Assembly: GCF_013116745.1 (NCBI RefSeq) | Contig: NZ_JABFOE010000006.1 | Location: 62,001-126,000, forward strand | Source: Arthrobacter sp. 260 | GTDB taxonomy: Bacteria > Actinomycetota > Actinomycetes > Actinomycetales > Micrococcaceae | Reading direction: 5' to 3' | DNA length: 64,000 nt | Shown here: piece by piece, positions 62,741 to 64,000 of the stretch | How the letters are laid out: every line of letters starts with the position of its first letter | Position numbering within the stretch: position 1 is the first letter of the stretch | Notes under the pieces: model-generated | The model's input: only the letters and a program-made list of their open reading frames with translations | The model's database searches: none | What the model was told of the DNA's origin: nothing | Made by a program: the position numbers and the translations under genes

Positions 62741-62810
62741 AGAATATCCAAGAAATAGCCATGCCAACCTGGTCTGCTGAAATCTGACATGCGCATGGAT
62801 CGCTCAGCAG
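62741..62810 (-). promoter_or_regulatory. Promoter and nested dyad upstream of the phosphorylase-like gene
   Basis: On the minus strand TTGGCA (62767-62762) and TATTCT (62746-62741), spacer 15, are a plausible promoter with a short leader. Just upstream, CTGCTGA (62774-62780) and TCAGCAG (62804-62810) flank the palindrome CATGCGCATG (62788-62797) almost symmetrically. This would suit a dimeric regulator. Confidence 0.45.
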
Positions 62811-63209
62811 GACTAAAATCATTATCCAATCCCATATGACCCGATCTACACCTAATTTGCAGTTAGGAGAGGCTGGGGAGTCGCCCCGCCCTAATCGCTG
62901 GGATTTAGTACATGGAAAGTCACAGCGACGTCTCGCCGGTTCCACTTCTGAACAACTTGAGTAGCGCAGGCTCAAGAAGTCAGCCCGTGTGCTCTAGACG
63001 GTCAATAGAAAGAGCACCGAGCGACTGTCATTGCACATCTCGGGAGCAGATAAACCAGCTCACTCGATCTGGAAGGGGATCTATACGCTGCAGGGCATCC
63101 AGTCGATCGCTACATGCGCGAGATTGAACTCCTGCGGCGCGGCGCTACCTTAGAGACCGTGATGGTGATCTGATGGGCGGCCCGGTGGAAGAGTCACTCA
63201 CCCGCAGGC
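62811..63209. other. Non-coding or eroded region right of the defence-like operon
   Basis: No supported gene. One plus-strand frame ends in about 30 ordered-looking codons (from 63080, with RYMREIELLRRG, stop near 63173) but is closed upstream by a TAA at 63053 and has no start or ribosome-binding site. It may be the eroded tail of a lost gene. Confidence 0.4.
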
Positions 63210-63663
63210 CTAGTTGGTGCGGCGCGCTTCGGATTTGCATAGAAACCGACGATCCCGCCAGGCGCCGGCGGACCACAAGGCCCACACCACCAGGACCGGC
63301 TGAAAGAAGAGTCTGGTGAGACGCGATGCGTCAGTATCCAAGCCGAATGCGTCGACGCCGTCGACGTACTGGGCAATGTTGCCCAGGAAGACGGCCACGA
63401 AAAGCGCCGCGACGATCCACCCAATGGGGACCCGCCAGCGTGGGAGGAAAACGAGCGCAGCGCTCAGGACTACTTCGGTGATGCCTTACGTGACAACCAC
63501 AAAAGTCTGTGTCGAGCGGCATCCACGCGGGAACCTGGGCCGCGAACTTGACGCGAGCAAATGACACGTAAGCCGTCGCAGCGAAGAGCAGGAAGACGGC
63601 CAGCACAATGCGAGCGATGGTCCGGGGCGGGGACAGCGTGGGAAGGTCAAGATTTTCTACCAC
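63210..63663 (-). pseudogene. DoxX-like membrane protein, frameshifted and with a stop
   Basis: Two frames join into a small membrane protein with about four helices: RTIARIVLAVFLLFAATAYVS and the KFAAQVPAWMPLDTDF loop in the first, GITEVVLSAALVFLPRWRVP and FLGNIAQYVDGVDAFGLDTD in the second. The layout resembles DoxX-family proteins. The frame changes near 63517 and an in-frame TAA follows four codons later, so the gene is dead unless both are sequence errors. The start is probably GTG near 63663. Confidence 0.65.
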
Positions 63664-63861
63664 CCGAGGAAGCCTAGAACCGGCGTCTGACGACCGGGGG
63701 CCCCCGGGCGCCGCGATACCCATGCAAGTTACGGGGCGCCGGGGAGCGACTCGTAGACGATGAGGCCTTTGCCCTAGTCGATCGGGCAACTTCAAGTAGT
63801 AGGTAAGTATTTCTCGTACCATTTATGCGCTCAGCACACCGGCCATAGCGTCGCGCTCGGC

Positions 63862-64000
63862 CTATGTAACCCACTGACCGTGGATGGATTTGTCCGAGAT
63901 CTGACGCAAACATAGGGGCGGCAGTAAGGAGGTGTTCGGCGGCAACCAGGCGGCGTAGCCATCACCCTTTTGGCCGTTGATCAGGCCGTCTGCGGCGTAC
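63862..64000 (-). CDS. C-terminal fragment of a gene entering from the right (partial)
   Basis: An open minus-strand frame from the window edge to a TAG at 63862-63864, about 45 codons. The first half (YAADGLINGQKGDGYAAWLP) looks like genuine protein with a repeated Tyr-Ala-Ala pattern; the second half does not, so it may be truncated. No family assigned. Bases 63664-63861 show no gene. Confidence 0.3.
   Translation of the reverse strand, partial: YAADGLINGQKGDGYAAWLPPNTSLLPPLCLRQISDKSIHGQWVT

Noticed and set aside
1-64000. tRNA, rRNA, CRISPR array, integrase or transposase
   Set aside because: No cloverleaf with CCA-type ends, no regularly spaced repeats and no recognisable recombinase or IS transposase was found by reading. 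A tRNAscan or IS search could still reveal short remnants.

Overview
The window comes from a high-G+C actinomycete, most likely Micrococcaceae (Arthrobacter-like). This is inferred from the gene families (F420-reductase-like dehydrogenase, DUF222/HNH nuclease, GAP/Sap membrane protein, Excalibur-domain surface protein), GTG/TTG starts, leaderless-looking starts and an actinobacterial-type LexA box. No rRNA, tRNA, CRISPR array or recognisable transposase was seen. About 54 kb looks like metabolic chromosome; two stretches (about 47.4-49.4 kb and 56.4-63 kb) look acquired and are visibly richer in A+T.

1-12 kb: small housekeeping and stress genes, a frameshifted alpha/beta hydrolase facing a TetR regulator across a palindromic operator, gluconokinase, a FAH-family hydrolase, a universal stress protein, a one-piece histidine kinase/response regulator fusion, a tightly coupled class II aldolase - HAD phosphatase - DhaL - DhaK operon, and a PLP threonine dehydratase. 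12-25 kb: Excalibur surface protein, a NarL-type two-component pair, GAP protein, then an amine-catabolic unit: permease, DmmA-like zinc protein, ferredoxin-type reductase and heme-dependent N-demethylase, faced by a GntR regulator translationally coupled to a stand-alone cytosolic Cache protein. A cyclopropane-fatty-acid synthase and an amidohydrolase follow.

25-41 kb: a DUF222/HNH nuclease behind a LexA-like box, a glycosyltransferase/MFS pair, another MFS carrier, and a complete 5-oxoprolinase locus (pxpA, pxpB-pxpC fusion, biotin carboxylase-BCCP, GntR regulator, YcsI-type protein, Nramp carrier). Its two promoters share the palindrome ATTGTT-N-AACAAT, so the GntR protein probably controls both. 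41-47.4 kb: a surface system made of an OmpR/HK pair, a four-TM protein, an Ig-repeat protein, a SipW-type signal peptidase and a TasA/camelysin-like protein. Direct repeats with 11-bp spacing lie in front of both transcription units.

47.4-56.3 kb: a two-gene module (PD-(D/E)XK nuclease-like and HhH-GPD glycosylase-like) bracketed by the 3' end of pucR and a degenerate second copy of that 3' end, followed by a PucR-linked amidohydrolase / MHS transporter / M20 peptidase / carbamoylase locus. 56.7-62.8 kb is the most striking region: a C5 cytosine methyltransferase convergent with a two-gene operon. That operon encodes a thymidine-phosphorylase-like protein (base-binding residues kept, phosphate-site Lys/His lost) and a 1,228-residue protein joining a Cys/His-rich N-terminus, a Ser/Thr kinase, a P-loop ATPase and a C-terminal Rossmann-like, possibly CARF-like, domain. 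I do not recognise this combination as a described system; a conflict (anti-phage) role is inferred. The right end holds gene remnants.
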